Shown here: in pieces, positions 27,733 to 35,904 of the stretch
Numbering within the stretch: the first letter of the stretch is position 1
Layout of the letters: every line of letters begins with the position of its first letter
Source of the DNA: Calidifontimicrobium sp035325925
Lineage (GTDB): Bacteria; Pseudomonadota; Gammaproteobacteria; Burkholderiales; Burkholderiaceae_C
Direction: 5' to 3'
DNA length: 64,000 bases
Assembly: GCF_035325925.1 (NCBI RefSeq)
Contig: NZ_DAOKZA010000001.1
Coordinates: 1-64,000 of the forward strand
The notes under the pieces: generated by a model
Seen by the model: only the letters and a program-made list of their open reading frames with translations
Databases searched by the model: none
Told to the model about the DNA's origin: nothing
Position numbers and translations under genes: made by a program

Positions 27733-29376
27733 TCAGCGTCGGGCGGCCCAGCGCAGCTCGATGGTGTCGTTCGGCCACTGCACCGCGTGCACGTCGCGCG
27801 CCATGGCCCAGGTCAGCGTGCGGCGGTACAGCGGCACGTAGGGCAGTTCGTCGTGCACGATGCGCAGCGCGTCGCCGACCATCGCGCGGCGGCGGGCGAG
27901 GTCGGGCTCGACGCGGATCGCGTCGATCAGCGCGTCGAGCTTCGGGTTGCTGTAGCGGCCGGCATTGAAGGTGCCCATCCCGCTGCGGTCGAAGGTGCGG
28001 AACAGGCCGTTGAGCGACGGCCAGGCGTCGGGGATCGGCGTCCAGCCGTACTCGATGAAGCTCGCGCTGCCCTGGCTGAGCTTGGGGAAGAACTGGTTCG
28101 TCGGCGACGCACGCAGCGTCGTGCGGATGCCCACCTGCGTGAGCATCGCGCTGACCGCCTGGCACACCGCCTCGCGCCAGGCGACGTTGACGCAGTCCAG
28201 CGTCACCGCGAAGCCCTGCGGGTATCCCGCCTCGGCGAGCAGCCGGCGCGCCGCGGCCGGGTCGTGTGGCAGCCGGCGGTCGAGTTCGCGCGGCGAGCCG
28301 TCGACGCGCGACGACAGGAACGCGCCGGTGGGCGTGGCCTGGCCGCGCAGCACCTTGTCGACGATCAGCTCGACGTTGATCGCCTGGTACACCGCCTGGC
28401 GCACGCGCTTGTCCTTGAACGGGTTGCGCCCCTTGACGTCGCTCGACTCGAGCTCGTCGCGCGCCTGGTCGAAGGCCAGGTACTGCTGGCCGATGTCGGG
28501 CATCTGCAGCAGCTTGAGCCGGCCCTCGCGCTGCAGCCGCTGCACGTCCTGCGGGGTGGGGTCGAGCACCAGGTCGACCTCGCCGCTGGCCAGCGCCGCC
28601 AGCCGCGTCGCGTCGCTCTTCACGACAACGAACTGCACCTGCTGCAGGTTGCCGTTGCGCGCATCGCCGCGGCCCCACCAGCGCGGGTGCGCCTTCAGCA
28701 CCGTGCGCACGTCGGGCTCGTAGCGCTCGAGCATGAACGGGCCGGTGCCGTTGGCGTGGCGCACCGCGTGCGTCTCCTGGCGGCCGTTGAAGTCCTGCGC
28801 GCGCTGCACGCCGTGCTGCTCGGCCCAGGCGCGGCTCATCATCGGCAGCCCGGTGAGCTTGTGCGGCAGCGCCGCGTCGGGCGCCTCGAGCTCGATGTCG
28901 ATCGTGTGTGCGTCGACCTTGCGCACCGCCTTCACGCCCTTGAGCTGGAACGCACGCTGCGACGGCGGCGCCAGCGCGCGCTCGAGCGAGAACACCGCGT
29001 CGTCGGCGCCGAACGGTGCGCCGTCGTGGAACACGACGCCCTCGCGCAGCCGCAGCCGCCAGCGCGTCGGTGCGGTCATCTGCCAGCCCGTGGCCAGCGC
29101 CGGCTCGAGGTCGAAGTCGGCGTTGCGGCCGATCAGCGAGTCGTAGACCTGGTTGACGACGCGCGTGTGGTACAGCAGCGCGAGCGCGTGCGGGTCCATC
29201 GTCTGCGGGTCGAACGCGCTGGCGATGCGCAGCGTCTGCGCCTGCGCGCCGACGCACAGCAGCGCGGCCAGCCCGAACACCAGCGCACCGAGCCGGCGGC
29301 GCCATGCCGGTGCGCCGAAGCGACGCGAGCCGGGCCGGTGCGCGTCGCGCGGCGCGAGCGGACGCGCGGTCGTCAT
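27733..29376 (-). CDS. Peptide/opine-type ABC substrate-binding protein (SBP family 5), orphan
   Basis: This 547-residue periplasmic solute-binding protein has an Arg-rich start, a hydrophobic signal (GALVFGLAALLCVGAQA) and then QTLRIASAFDPQTMDPHALA, the family 5 (DppA/OppA) opening. Further marks are GVVFHDGAPFGADDAVFSLERAL and GRNPFKDKRVRQAVYQAINVELI. ATG 29376 overlaps the stop of the upstream amidotransferase (ATGA), so it ends a three-gene operon with an arginase-family enzyme and a C26 amidotransferase. No permease or ATPase is near. A paralogue lies at 55718-57313. Cargo may be a peptide, gamma-glutamyl or guanidino compound; this is inference. Confidence 0.85.
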   Translation of the reverse strand: MTTARPLAPRDAHRPGSRRFGAPAWRRRLGALVFGLAALLCVGAQAQTLRIASAFDPQTMDPHALALLYHTRVVNQVYDSLIGRNADFDLEPALATGWQMTAPTRWRLRLREGVVFHDGAPFGADDAVFSLERALAPPSQRAFQLKGVKAVRKVDAHTIDIELEAPDAALPHKLTGLPMMSRAWAEQHGVQRAQDFNGRQETHAVRHANGTGPFMLERYEPDVRTVLKAHPRWWGRGDARNGNLQQVQFVVVKSDATRLAALASGEVDLVLDPTPQDVQRLQREGRLKLLQMPDIGQQYLAFDQARDELESSDVKGRNPFKDKRVRQAVYQAINVELIVDKVLRGQATPTGAFLSSRVDGSPRELDRRLPHDPAAARRLLAEAGYPQGFAVTLDCVNVAWREAVCQAVSAMLTQVGIRTTLRASPTNQFFPKLSQGSASFIEYGWTPIPDAWPSLNGLFRTFDRSGMGTFNAGRYSNPKLDALIDAIRVEPDLARRRAMVGDALRIVHDELPYVPLYRRTLTWAMARDVHAVQWPNDTIELRWAARR

Positions 29377-30209
29377 GCCACGGCCAGCTTCGGCGCGGCG
29401 GTGGCCTGGACCTTGCGACGGCGCACCGCGTCGAGGAAGTCGGCGAGGATCGGCTTGCCGTCGAGCTGTTCCTCGTCCAGCGTCTCGAGCGCCATGAACT
29501 CGGGGTGCCACTGCATGCCGAACACGTAGCTCGGCCCGCGCCAGCGGATCGCCTCGACCAGCCCGTCGGGCACCGCGAGGGCCTCGACGACGAGGTCGCG
29601 GCCCAGGTCCTTCACCGCCTGGTGGTGGATCGAGTTGATCGCCGCCTGCGTGGTGCCCGAGTACAGCCGCGCCAGGTGCGTGCCCTGCACGATGTTCACC
29701 GCGTGCAGGCGCCGGTCGTACAGGCTGGTGTCGAGGTGCGTGATGGCCTGCGGCAGCTGGGTCGGGATGTCCTGGTACAGCGTGCCGCCGAACGCGACGT
29801 TGATCAGCTGGTGGCCGCGGCAGATCCCGAGCACCGGCTTGCCCGCGTCGATGAAGGCCTCGACCAGCTGCATCTCGTAGCGGTCGCGCACGCGGTCGCC
29901 GTGCCAGCGCGGGTCGATCGGCGTCTCGCCGTAGGTCTCGGGGGCGATGTCGTTGCCGCCCTGCAGCACCAGGCCGTCGAGCATGTCGGCGTAGCGGCGC
30001 AGGCTGATGTCCTTGCGCTTGACGATGCTGTCGGCGTCGACCGCCGGGATCATCACCGCCAGCACGTGGCGCGACATCACCCAGTGCGCGACCGACTGCT
30101 CGAGGTAGTGCAGCGTCTTGGTGAACACGCCGCCGATGTCGAGCACCGGCGCGGCGGGGTAGTAGATGCGGGCGGAGATGCCGATCAGCAGCGGAGTCGA
30201 GTCGGGCAT
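29373..30209 (-). CDS. Class I glutamine amidotransferase-like hydrolase (peptidase C26, PuuD-like)
   Basis: The 278-residue protein uses ATG 30209 (MPDSTPLLIGISARIYYP). The nucleophile elbow is GICRGHQLINVAFGGTLYQD, and the His-Glu pair lies in GMQWHPEF. The order matches gamma-glutamyl-gamma-aminobutyrate hydrolases and related C26 peptidases rather than synthetase-linked amidotransferases, because no partner domain is present. It sits between an arginase-family gene (36-base gap) and a binding-protein gene (4-base overlap), suggesting breakdown of a gamma-glutamylated amine or guanidine. The substrate is unproven. Confidence 0.85.
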   Translation of the reverse strand: MPDSTPLLIGISARIYYPAAPVLDIGGVFTKTLHYLEQSVAHWVMSRHVLAVMIPAVDADSIVKRKDISLRRYADMLDGLVLQGGNDIAPETYGETPIDPRWHGDRVRDRYEMQLVEAFIDAGKPVLGICRGHQLINVAFGGTLYQDIPTQLPQAITHLDTSLYDRRLHAVNIVQGTHLARLYSGTTQAAINSIHHQAVKDLGRDLVVEALAVPDGLVEAIRWRGPSYVFGMQWHPEFMALETLDEEQLDGKPILADFLDAVRRRKVQATAAPKLAVA

Positions 30210-30245
30210 GGGCGGGGCGGGCCTGAACCTGCGCGCCACTGTAGC

Positions 30246-31166
30246 TCAGCCGCGGCGCATCAGCGTGCTCTTGCCGAACAGGCTCTCGATCAGGTCGACG
30301 GCCAGCGCCGCGGTGCGGTTGCGCACGTCCAGCGCCGGGTTCAGCTCCATCACGTCGAGGCTGGCGAGCCGGCCGCTGTCGGCGATCATCTCCATGCACA
30401 GCTGCGCCTCGCGGTAGGTCGGGCCGCCGGGCACCGTGGTGCCCACGCCGGGCGCGATCTCGGGGTCGAGGAAGTCGACGTCGAAGCTCACGTGCAGGTG
30501 CGTGTTCGCGTCGAGCGTGGCCAGCGCCAGCTCCATCGCGTGGCGCATGCCGTGCTCGTCGATATAGCGCATGTCGAACACCTCGAGCCCTGCCTCGTGC
30601 ACGAAGCGCTTTTCGAGCGGGTCGACGCTGCGGATGCCGATCTGGCGCACCTGCCGCGGCTGCAGCGCCGGGACCACGTCGCCGATGGCCAGCAGCGGCG
30701 CCGGCCCGTGACCGCACAGCACCGCCACCGGCATGCCGTGCAGGTTGCCGCTGGGCGTCAGCGCGCTGGTGTTGAAGTCGGCATGCGCATCGAGCCACAG
30801 CACGCGCAGCCGCCGTCCGCGCTCGCGGCAGTGCCGTGCCACCGCGCCGATGCTGCCCACCGCCAGGCTGTGGTCGCCGCCGAGCAGCAGCGGCAGGCGC
30901 TCCAGGCGCAGCTCGGCGAGCACCGCATCGTGCACCGCGCGGTTCCACGCGACGACCTCGTCGAGGTGGCGGTAGCCGTCGCGCGCTGGCAGCCAGGGGT
31001 TCGTCGGGCCGGCGAGGTTGCCGCGGTCGACGACGTCGACGCCGTGGCCCGCCAGCGCCTGCGCGATGCCGGCCACGCGCAGCGCCTCGGGCCCCATGCT
31101 GGCGCCGCGCGCGCCGGCGCCGACATCGGTCGGCGCGCCGATGAGGCTGACCGGGCGTGCATTCAC
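30246..31166 (-). CDS. Arginase/agmatinase-family ureohydrolase
   Basis: This 306-residue binuclear manganese hydrolase has GGDHSLAVGSIG, DAHADFNT and SFDVDFLDPEIAPGVGT, the three metal-ligand blocks, and GNLHGMPVAVLCG, typical of arginases. It should cleave arginine (or a related guanidino compound) to urea plus an amine. I chose GTG 31166 (VNARPVSLIGAPTDVGAG) because the preceding mini-ORF stops exactly on it (GTGA); ATG 31193 is an alternative. It is first in the operon with the amidotransferase and the orphan binding protein. Confidence 0.88.
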   Translation of the reverse strand: MNARPVSLIGAPTDVGAGARGASMGPEALRVAGIAQALAGHGVDVVDRGNLAGPTNPWLPARDGYRHLDEVVAWNRAVHDAVLAELRLERLPLLLGGDHSLAVGSIGAVARHCRERGRRLRVLWLDAHADFNTSALTPSGNLHGMPVAVLCGHGPAPLLAIGDVVPALQPRQVRQIGIRSVDPLEKRFVHEAGLEVFDMRYIDEHGMRHAMELALATLDANTHLHVSFDVDFLDPEIAPGVGTTVPGGPTYREAQLCMEMIADSGRLASLDVMELNPALDVRNRTAALAVDLIESLFGKSTLMRRG

Positions 31167-31288
31167 TCGCGACCCCGGTGCCGTCGGCGCCACGCCGGCA
31201 CGTGGCGCCGACTGTCGAGCTGCCGCCGCGGATGCGGCTTCACCGTTCTGCCGGCGGCGCCCCCTCGAGGCGCTTCGGGGGTGGTCAT
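31163..31288 (-). repeat. Intergenic repeat element encoding a bridging 41-codon mini-ORF (LOG to arginase junction)
   Basis: On the minus strand ATG 31288 overlaps the stop of the LOG-family gene (ATGA), and the TGA at 31165-31163 overlaps the GTG start of the arginase gene (GTGA). The frame starts MTTPEAPRGGAAGR. The DNA starts ATGACCACCCCC and includes GGTGAAGCCGCATCCGCGGCGG, matching the start and end blocks of the elements at 14260 and 17046. It is the third clear member of the family, and it bridges two genes exactly. Confidence 0.65.
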
Positions 31289-32190
31289 ATGTCGACGGCG
31301 TAGTCGCCGGTGGTCGTGGGGTTCGCGTCGAAGCCGTACTCGGCGGCCAGCACCTCCCAGGCCTGCTCGGCGGTCTCGACGTAGTGGTACAGATGCTTGT
31401 CGTCGGCGTCGATCATGCCGGTGTCGATCAGGTGGTCGAAGTCGATCAGCCGTTCCCAGAAGTCGCGCCCGAACAGCAGGATCGGGCGTCGGCGGATCTT
31501 GCCGGTCTGCTGCAGCGTCATCACCTCGAACATCTCGTCGAGCGTGCCGAAGCCGCCCGGGAAGCACACCAGCGCGATGCTGCGCATCAGCAGGTGCATC
31601 TTGCGCATCGCGAAGTAGTGGAACTGGAAGCACAGCTGCGGCGTGATGTAGGCATTGGGCGCCTGCTCGTGCGGCAGCACGATGTTCATGCCGATGCTCT
31701 TGCCGTCGACCTCGAAGGCGCCGCGGTTGCCGGCCTCCATGATCCCGGGGCCGCCGCCCGTGCACACGTAGATCGGCGTGTCCAGGTCGCGCGAGCGCAG
31801 CGTGACCAGCGCGGCGAAGCGACGCGCCTCGTCGTAGTAGCGGCTCATCGCGAGCGCGGTCTCGGCGCGCGCCAGCGCACGCGCGTCGCCGCCGGCGCGC
31901 GCCTCTTCGAACCGCTCGCGGGCCTGCTCGGGCGGCAGGATGCGCGCGCTGCCGAAGATCACGATCGTCGACTCGATGCCCTGTTCCTGCTGCACCAGCT
32001 CGGGCTTGAGCAGCTCGAGCTGCATGCGCACCGGGCGCAGTTCCTCGCGCAGCAGGAACTCGGTGTCGGTGAAGGCCAGCCGGTACGCGCTGCCGGGGCC
32101 GGCGTAGCGCTCGACGGCCGGCACCGACTGCGCATCCTGCTCGGCGCTGGGGAAGTTGCGGGCGGTCAGCTCGGCGCGCTTGTCGTCCAT
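31285..32190 (-). CDS. LOG-family protein (cytokinin riboside 5'-monophosphate phosphoribohydrolase fold)
   Basis: The 301-residue protein has the LOG signature pair VCTGGGPGIMEAGNRGAF and CFPGGFGTLDEMFEVMTLQQ (PGGxGTxxE). Family enzymes cleave nucleoside 5'-monophosphates to base plus ribose 5-phosphate. About 90 residues precede the Rossmann core, as in the longer bacterial LOG proteins; their role is unknown. ATG 32190 (MDDKRAELTARNF) is 10 bases from the stop of the MoeB-like gene. Cytosolic. Confidence 0.85.
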   Translation of the reverse strand: MDDKRAELTARNFPSAEQDAQSVPAVERYAGPGSAYRLAFTDTEFLLREELRPVRMQLELLKPELVQQEQGIESTIVIFGSARILPPEQARERFEEARAGGDARALARAETALAMSRYYDEARRFAALVTLRSRDLDTPIYVCTGGGPGIMEAGNRGAFEVDGKSIGMNIVLPHEQAPNAYITPQLCFQFHYFAMRKMHLLMRSIALVCFPGGFGTLDEMFEVMTLQQTGKIRRRPILLFGRDFWERLIDFDHLIDTGMIDADDKHLYHYVETAEQAWEVLAAEYGFDANPTTTGDYAVDI

Positions 32191-32200
32191 GCGCGGGTCC

Positions 32201-32956
32201 TCAGCGGTCGCGCCCGGCGCACACCGGGCAGTGCGGGTTGCGCTGCACGCGGATCTCGGTCCATTCCATCGTGCGCACGTCGATCATCTGCAGGCGCCCG
32301 GCCAGCGAGCGGCCGACGCCGGCCAGCAGCTTCAGCGCCTCGGCGGCCTGCACGGTGCCGACGATGCCCACCAGCGGCGCGAACACGCCCATCGTCGCGC
32401 AGCGCACCTCCTCGTAAGTCGCCTCGGGCGGGAACAGGCAGGCGTAACACGGTGCGGCGGCGTCGCGCGTGTCGTACACGGAGATCTGGCCGTCGAAGCC
32501 GATCGCCGCGCCCGACACCAGCGGTCGGCGGTGCGCCACGCACGCTGCGTTGACCGCGTGACGGGTGGCGAAGTTGTCGGTGCAGTCGAGCACGACGTCG
32601 GCGTCACGCGCGAGCGAGGCGAGCGCCGCGGCGTCGACGCGCTGCACCAGCGGCACGACGGTCACCTCGGGGTTGATCGCATGGATGCTGCGCATCGCCG
32701 ACTGCGCCTTCGGCGTGCCCACGCGCGCCAGATCGTGAGCGATCTGGCGCTGCAGGTTGGTCAGGTCGACGCGGTCGTCGTCGACCAGCGTGATGCGCCC
32801 GACGCCCGCGGTGCCCAGGTACAGCGCGACCGGCGAGCCGAGCCCGCCGGCGCCGATGACCAGCGCGTGCGCCCCGAGCAGGCGCTGCTGGCCCTCGACG
32901 CCGATCTCGTCGAGCAGGATGTGGCGCGAGTAGCGCAGCAACTGGTCGTCGTTCAT
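32201..32956 (-). CDS. moeB: MoeB/ThiF-family ubiquitin-like-protein-activating adenylyltransferase
   Basis: The 251-residue E1-like enzyme adenylates the C-terminal glycine of a sulfur carrier (MoaD or ThiS). It begins DDQLLRYSRHILLDEIGVEGQ, with the ATP-binding loop GAGGLGSPVALYL. The cysteine in VRCATMGVF lies in the catalytic loop region, and zinc is held by CYAC and the C-terminal CPVC. ATG 32956 matches the usual family start; ATG 32974 adds six residues. It is not beside moa or thi genes, so its partner is not known. Confidence 0.88.
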   Translation of the reverse strand: MNDDQLLRYSRHILLDEIGVEGQQRLLGAHALVIGAGGLGSPVALYLGTAGVGRITLVDDDRVDLTNLQRQIAHDLARVGTPKAQSAMRSIHAINPEVTVVPLVQRVDAAALASLARDADVVLDCTDNFATRHAVNAACVAHRRPLVSGAAIGFDGQISVYDTRDAAAPCYACLFPPEATYEEVRCATMGVFAPLVGIVGTVQAAEALKLLAGVGRSLAGRLQMIDVRTMEWTEIRVQRNPHCPVCAGRDR

Positions 32957-33005
32957 CGCCGGGTGCGCGGGCATGCCCGCGAGCGCGACCGTACGCCGCG
33001 CCCGG

Positions 33006-33065
33006 GCGCCGACAAGGCAAGCAGGGCGCCCGCAGGCGCCGACAAGCGAAGCGGGGCGCCCGCAG
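33006..33065 (+). repeat. Two tandem 30-bp repeats upstream of moeB
   Basis: Units 33006-33035 and 33036-33065 share GCGCCGACAAG and GGGCGCCCGCAG and differ at three central positions. They are followed by a partial third copy (GCGCC). The GGCGCC blocks can pair into hairpins and resemble the GGCGCCGCAGGCGCC core of the 74-bp unit at 23085. They lie between the start of moeB and the end of the protease gene. Confidence 0.75.
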
Positions 33066-33125
33066 GCGCCCCGTCAGGGTTCACGCGACGCGCAGCGACC
33101 GGCCGTTCGTCGGGTGCGATGGCCG

Positions 33126-34562
33126 TCACTTCTCGGCAGGCGCCTCGGCCTTGCGCTCGACCATGGTCTTGCTGGTGACCACCGGCTGGCCCTTGAGCTG
33201 GTTCAGCGCCTGCTGCAGCGGGAAGTCGTTCTCGCTGCCGAACTCGGGCAGCGGCTTGGGCGCCTCGCTGCCCTTGGCCATCTGCTCCTCGAGCTTCTTG
33301 CGCGCCTCCTCGCGCGCCTTGTCGCGCGCGGGGTCCTTTTCGTCGCCGCCGTTGGCCAGGTGGCGTTCGTAGTCGGCCTCGCGCAGGCGCAGCGCCGAGA
33401 ACACGTTGCCCTCGGCGGTCTCGTCGATCCACAGGTCGGGCACGATGCCCTTGGCCTGGATCGAGCGCCCCGAGGGCGTGTAGTAGCGCGCCGTGGTGAT
33501 CTTCAGCGCGGTGTCGGCCGACAGCGGGCGCACCGTCTGCACCGAGCCCTTGCCGAAGGTCTGGCCGCCCATCACGGTGGCGCGCTTGTGGTCCTGCAGC
33601 GCGCCGGCGACGATCTCGCTGCCCGACGCCGAGCCTTCGTTGACCAGCACCACCAGCGGCACGTCCTTGACCTGCGCCGGCAGGCGGCGAAGCGGGTCGC
33701 CGGCGCTGCGGCGCACGTAGTGCTCGGGGGTGGCGCGGTACACGGCCTTCGAGTCGGCGACCTGGCCGTTGGTGCTGACAACCACCGCCTCGCGCGGCAG
33801 AAACGCCGCCGAGATCGCGATCGCGCCGTCGAGCAGGCCGCCGCCGTTGTTGCGCAGGTCGAGCACCAGGCCCTTGAGGTTCGGGTCCTGCTTGTACAGT
33901 TCGTCGACCTTGCGGACGAAGTCCTCGACCGAGTTGTCCTGGAACTGGCTGAGCCGGATCCAGCCGTAGCCGGGCTCGACGACCTTCGCGCGCACGCTCT
34001 GCGTGCGGATCTCGGCGCGCGTGATCGTCACCGGAAAGGCGCGGTTCTCCGCCTTGCGGAAGATCGTCAGCACGACCTTGGTGTTCGGCTCGCCGCGCAT
34101 GCGCTTGACGGCCTGGTCCATCGTCATGCCCTTGACCGGCGCGTCGTCGATGCGGGTGATCAGGTCACCGGTCTTGATGCCGGCCTTGAACGCTGGCGAC
34201 CCCTCGATCGGCGAGACCACCTTGACCAGCCCGTCCTCCATGCCGATCTCGATGCCCACGCCGACGAAGCGTCCGCTGGTGCCCTCGCGGAATTCCTTGA
34301 AGGTCTTGCGGTCGAAATACTGAGAGTGTGGGTCGAGCCCCGAGACCATGCCGGAAATCGCGTCGGTGATCAGCTTCTTCTCGTCGACCGGCTCGACATA
34401 GTCGGTCTTGATCATGCCGAACACCGCGGCGAGTTGCTGCAGTTCCTCGAGCGGCAGCGGTGCCAGCGAACTGCGTGCGATCGCCTGGAACTGCATCGTG
34501 GTCAGCGCACCCGCGATGGCGCCCACGGCGACCAGCCCGGCAACTCTCAGTTTCGCACCCAT
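33126..34562 (-). CDS. ctpA: C-terminal processing protease (S41 family, CtpA)
   Basis: The 478-residue protein has an N-terminal membrane anchor or signal (VAGLVAVGAIAGALTTMQF), a PDZ domain at ~85-165 (GIEIGMEDGLVKVVSPIEGSPA) and an S41 catalytic domain. The nucleophilic serine lies in NEGSASGSEIVAGAL and the general-base lysine in GQTFGKGSVQTV. Ctp enzymes act in the periplasm, trimming C-termini of envelope proteins. The start MGAKLRVAGL is normal. It is transcribed toward moeB, and a TATACT -10 candidate lies about 60 bases upstream. Confidence 0.93.
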   Translation of the reverse strand: MGAKLRVAGLVAVGAIAGALTTMQFQAIARSSLAPLPLEELQQLAAVFGMIKTDYVEPVDEKKLITDAISGMVSGLDPHSQYFDRKTFKEFREGTSGRFVGVGIEIGMEDGLVKVVSPIEGSPAFKAGIKTGDLITRIDDAPVKGMTMDQAVKRMRGEPNTKVVLTIFRKAENRAFPVTITRAEIRTQSVRAKVVEPGYGWIRLSQFQDNSVEDFVRKVDELYKQDPNLKGLVLDLRNNGGGLLDGAIAISAAFLPREAVVVSTNGQVADSKAVYRATPEHYVRRSAGDPLRRLPAQVKDVPLVVLVNEGSASGSEIVAGALQDHKRATVMGGQTFGKGSVQTVRPLSADTALKITTARYYTPSGRSIQAKGIVPDLWIDETAEGNVFSALRLREADYERHLANGGDEKDPARDKAREEARKKLEEQMAKGSEAPKPLPEFGSENDFPLQQALNQLKGQPVVTSKTMVERKAEAPAEK

Positions 34563-34620
34563 CTTCAGACAGCCTTCAGGCGAAAGAGGACGCGGCCACG
34601 CACCGCCCGACCGCGATCCC

Positions 34621-34626
34621 AGTATA
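34621..34626 (-). promoter_or_regulatory. Candidate -10 box for ctpA
   Basis: On the minus strand this reads TATACT, about 60 bases upstream of the ctpA start in the 162-base gap before the ABC ATPase gene. No convincing -35 can be read at the expected distance, so this is tentative. Confidence 0.3.
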
Positions 34627-34724
34627 AGACCCGGCTGGTTTTCGAGCAGCGAGCGGGCGCGAAAGTTGCGTCACGCGGTGGGGAGCTGCGTCGAATCCGC
34701 CGCGCGTCGCCGGCTGCCGGCGCG

Positions 34725-35831
34725 TCAGGCGGCGGCACGGGCGGCGGCCGGCGCGTCGCCCTCGCGCGCGAAGGTCACCACGTGGTCGGCCTCGACGCGG
34801 ATGCCGATCCACTCGCCGACCTGGTGGTCGTGGTGGCTGGGCACGTGCGCCATCACGCACTCGCCGCTGGCCAGGCGCAGCGTGTACAGGAACTCCGAGC
34901 CGCGGAACGCCTTGCGCTCGATGCGCGCCTTCACCGGGCTGGCGTCGTCGTGCACGACGTCGTCGGCGCGCAGCAGCACCTCGCACTCGCCGCCGGGGAA
35001 AGCGTCGGGCAGCGGGCACTCGGCCATGTCGTGCAGCTCGCCCAGCGGCGTCATCACGCAGTGGCCGTGCGCGCACTCGACGATGCGCGCCGGCGCGAAC
35101 ACGCCGTGGCCGATGAAGTCGGCGACGAAGCGCGTCGCCGGCCGGTGGTACAGCGCGTACGCCTCGTCCCACTGCTCGAGCCGGCCGTGGTGCATCACGC
35201 CGATCACGTCGCCCACCGCGAAGGCCTCGAGCTGGTCGTGCGTCACGAACAGCGCCGTCGTGCCGGTGTGCTTGAGGATGCCGCGGATGTCGTGCGCCAG
35301 CCGCTCGCGCAGGTCGACGTCGAGGCTGGAGAACGGTTCGTCGAGCAGCAGCAGCCGCGGCGCCGGGGCCAGCGCGCGCGCCAGCGCGATGCGCTGCTGC
35401 TGCCCGCCCGACAGCTGGTGCGGCGCGCGCCTGGCCGCGTGCGCGAGCCCGACCAGGTCGAGCATGCGCGCGATGCGCTCGCGCTGCTCGCCGCGCGGCA
35501 GGTGGCGGATGCCGAACGCGATGTTCTCGGCCACGCTCAGGTGCGGGAACAGCGCGTAGTCCTGGAACACCATGCCGATGCGCCGCGCCTCGGGCGCTGC
35601 GTGCACGCCGCGCACGGCGTCGGCCACCGTCTCGCCGCCGATCGAGATGCGCCCCTCGGCCACCGGCTCGAGCCCGGCCACCGCACGCAGCAGCGAGGTC
35701 TTGCCGCAGCCCGACGGACCGATCAGCACGCCGATCTGCCCGGCGGTCAGCCCCAGCGACACCCCCTCGACCGCCGGCCGAGCGGCCGCGCCGGCGTAGC
35801 GCACGCCGACCTGGAGCAACTCGAGGAACAT
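34725..35831 (-). CDS. Iron(III)-type ABC importer ATPase (FbpC/PotA-like)
   Basis: The 368-residue ATPase has Walker A GPSGCGKTSLLRA near residue 38, Q-loop GMVFQDYALFPHLSVAENIAFGI, signature LSGGQQQRIALARAL and Walker B LLLLDEPFSSLD, then a C-terminal TOBE-like region (~245-360). The 'ALFPHLSVAENIAFG' and 'FSSLDVDLRERL' patterns fit ferric-iron (FbpC) or thiamine/polyamine-type importers. It is divergent from a two-domain FbpB-like permease 73 bases away. No binding-protein gene is adjacent. Confidence 0.88.
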   Translation of the reverse strand: MFLELLQVGVRYAGAAARPAVEGVSLGLTAGQIGVLIGPSGCGKTSLLRAVAGLEPVAEGRISIGGETVADAVRGVHAAPEARRIGMVFQDYALFPHLSVAENIAFGIRHLPRGEQRERIARMLDLVGLAHAARRAPHQLSGGQQQRIALARALAPAPRLLLLDEPFSSLDVDLRERLAHDIRGILKHTGTTALFVTHDQLEAFAVGDVIGVMHHGRLEQWDEAYALYHRPATRFVADFIGHGVFAPARIVECAHGHCVMTPLGELHDMAECPLPDAFPGGECEVLLRADDVVHDDASPVKARIERKAFRGSEFLYTLRLASGECVMAHVPSHHDHQVGEWIGIRVEADHVVTFAREGDAPAAARAAA

Positions 35832-35904
35832 CTGCCTATGATAGCCTCGCGCGCCGAATGCGCATCGTTCTTATTCACCGGTCGCGCTTGCTGCGTCGAC
35901 TCGC

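Noticed and set aside
35856..35876. A Fur box before the iron-type permease
   Set aside because: The match to the consensus is too weak to list as a site; kept only as a note in a finding.
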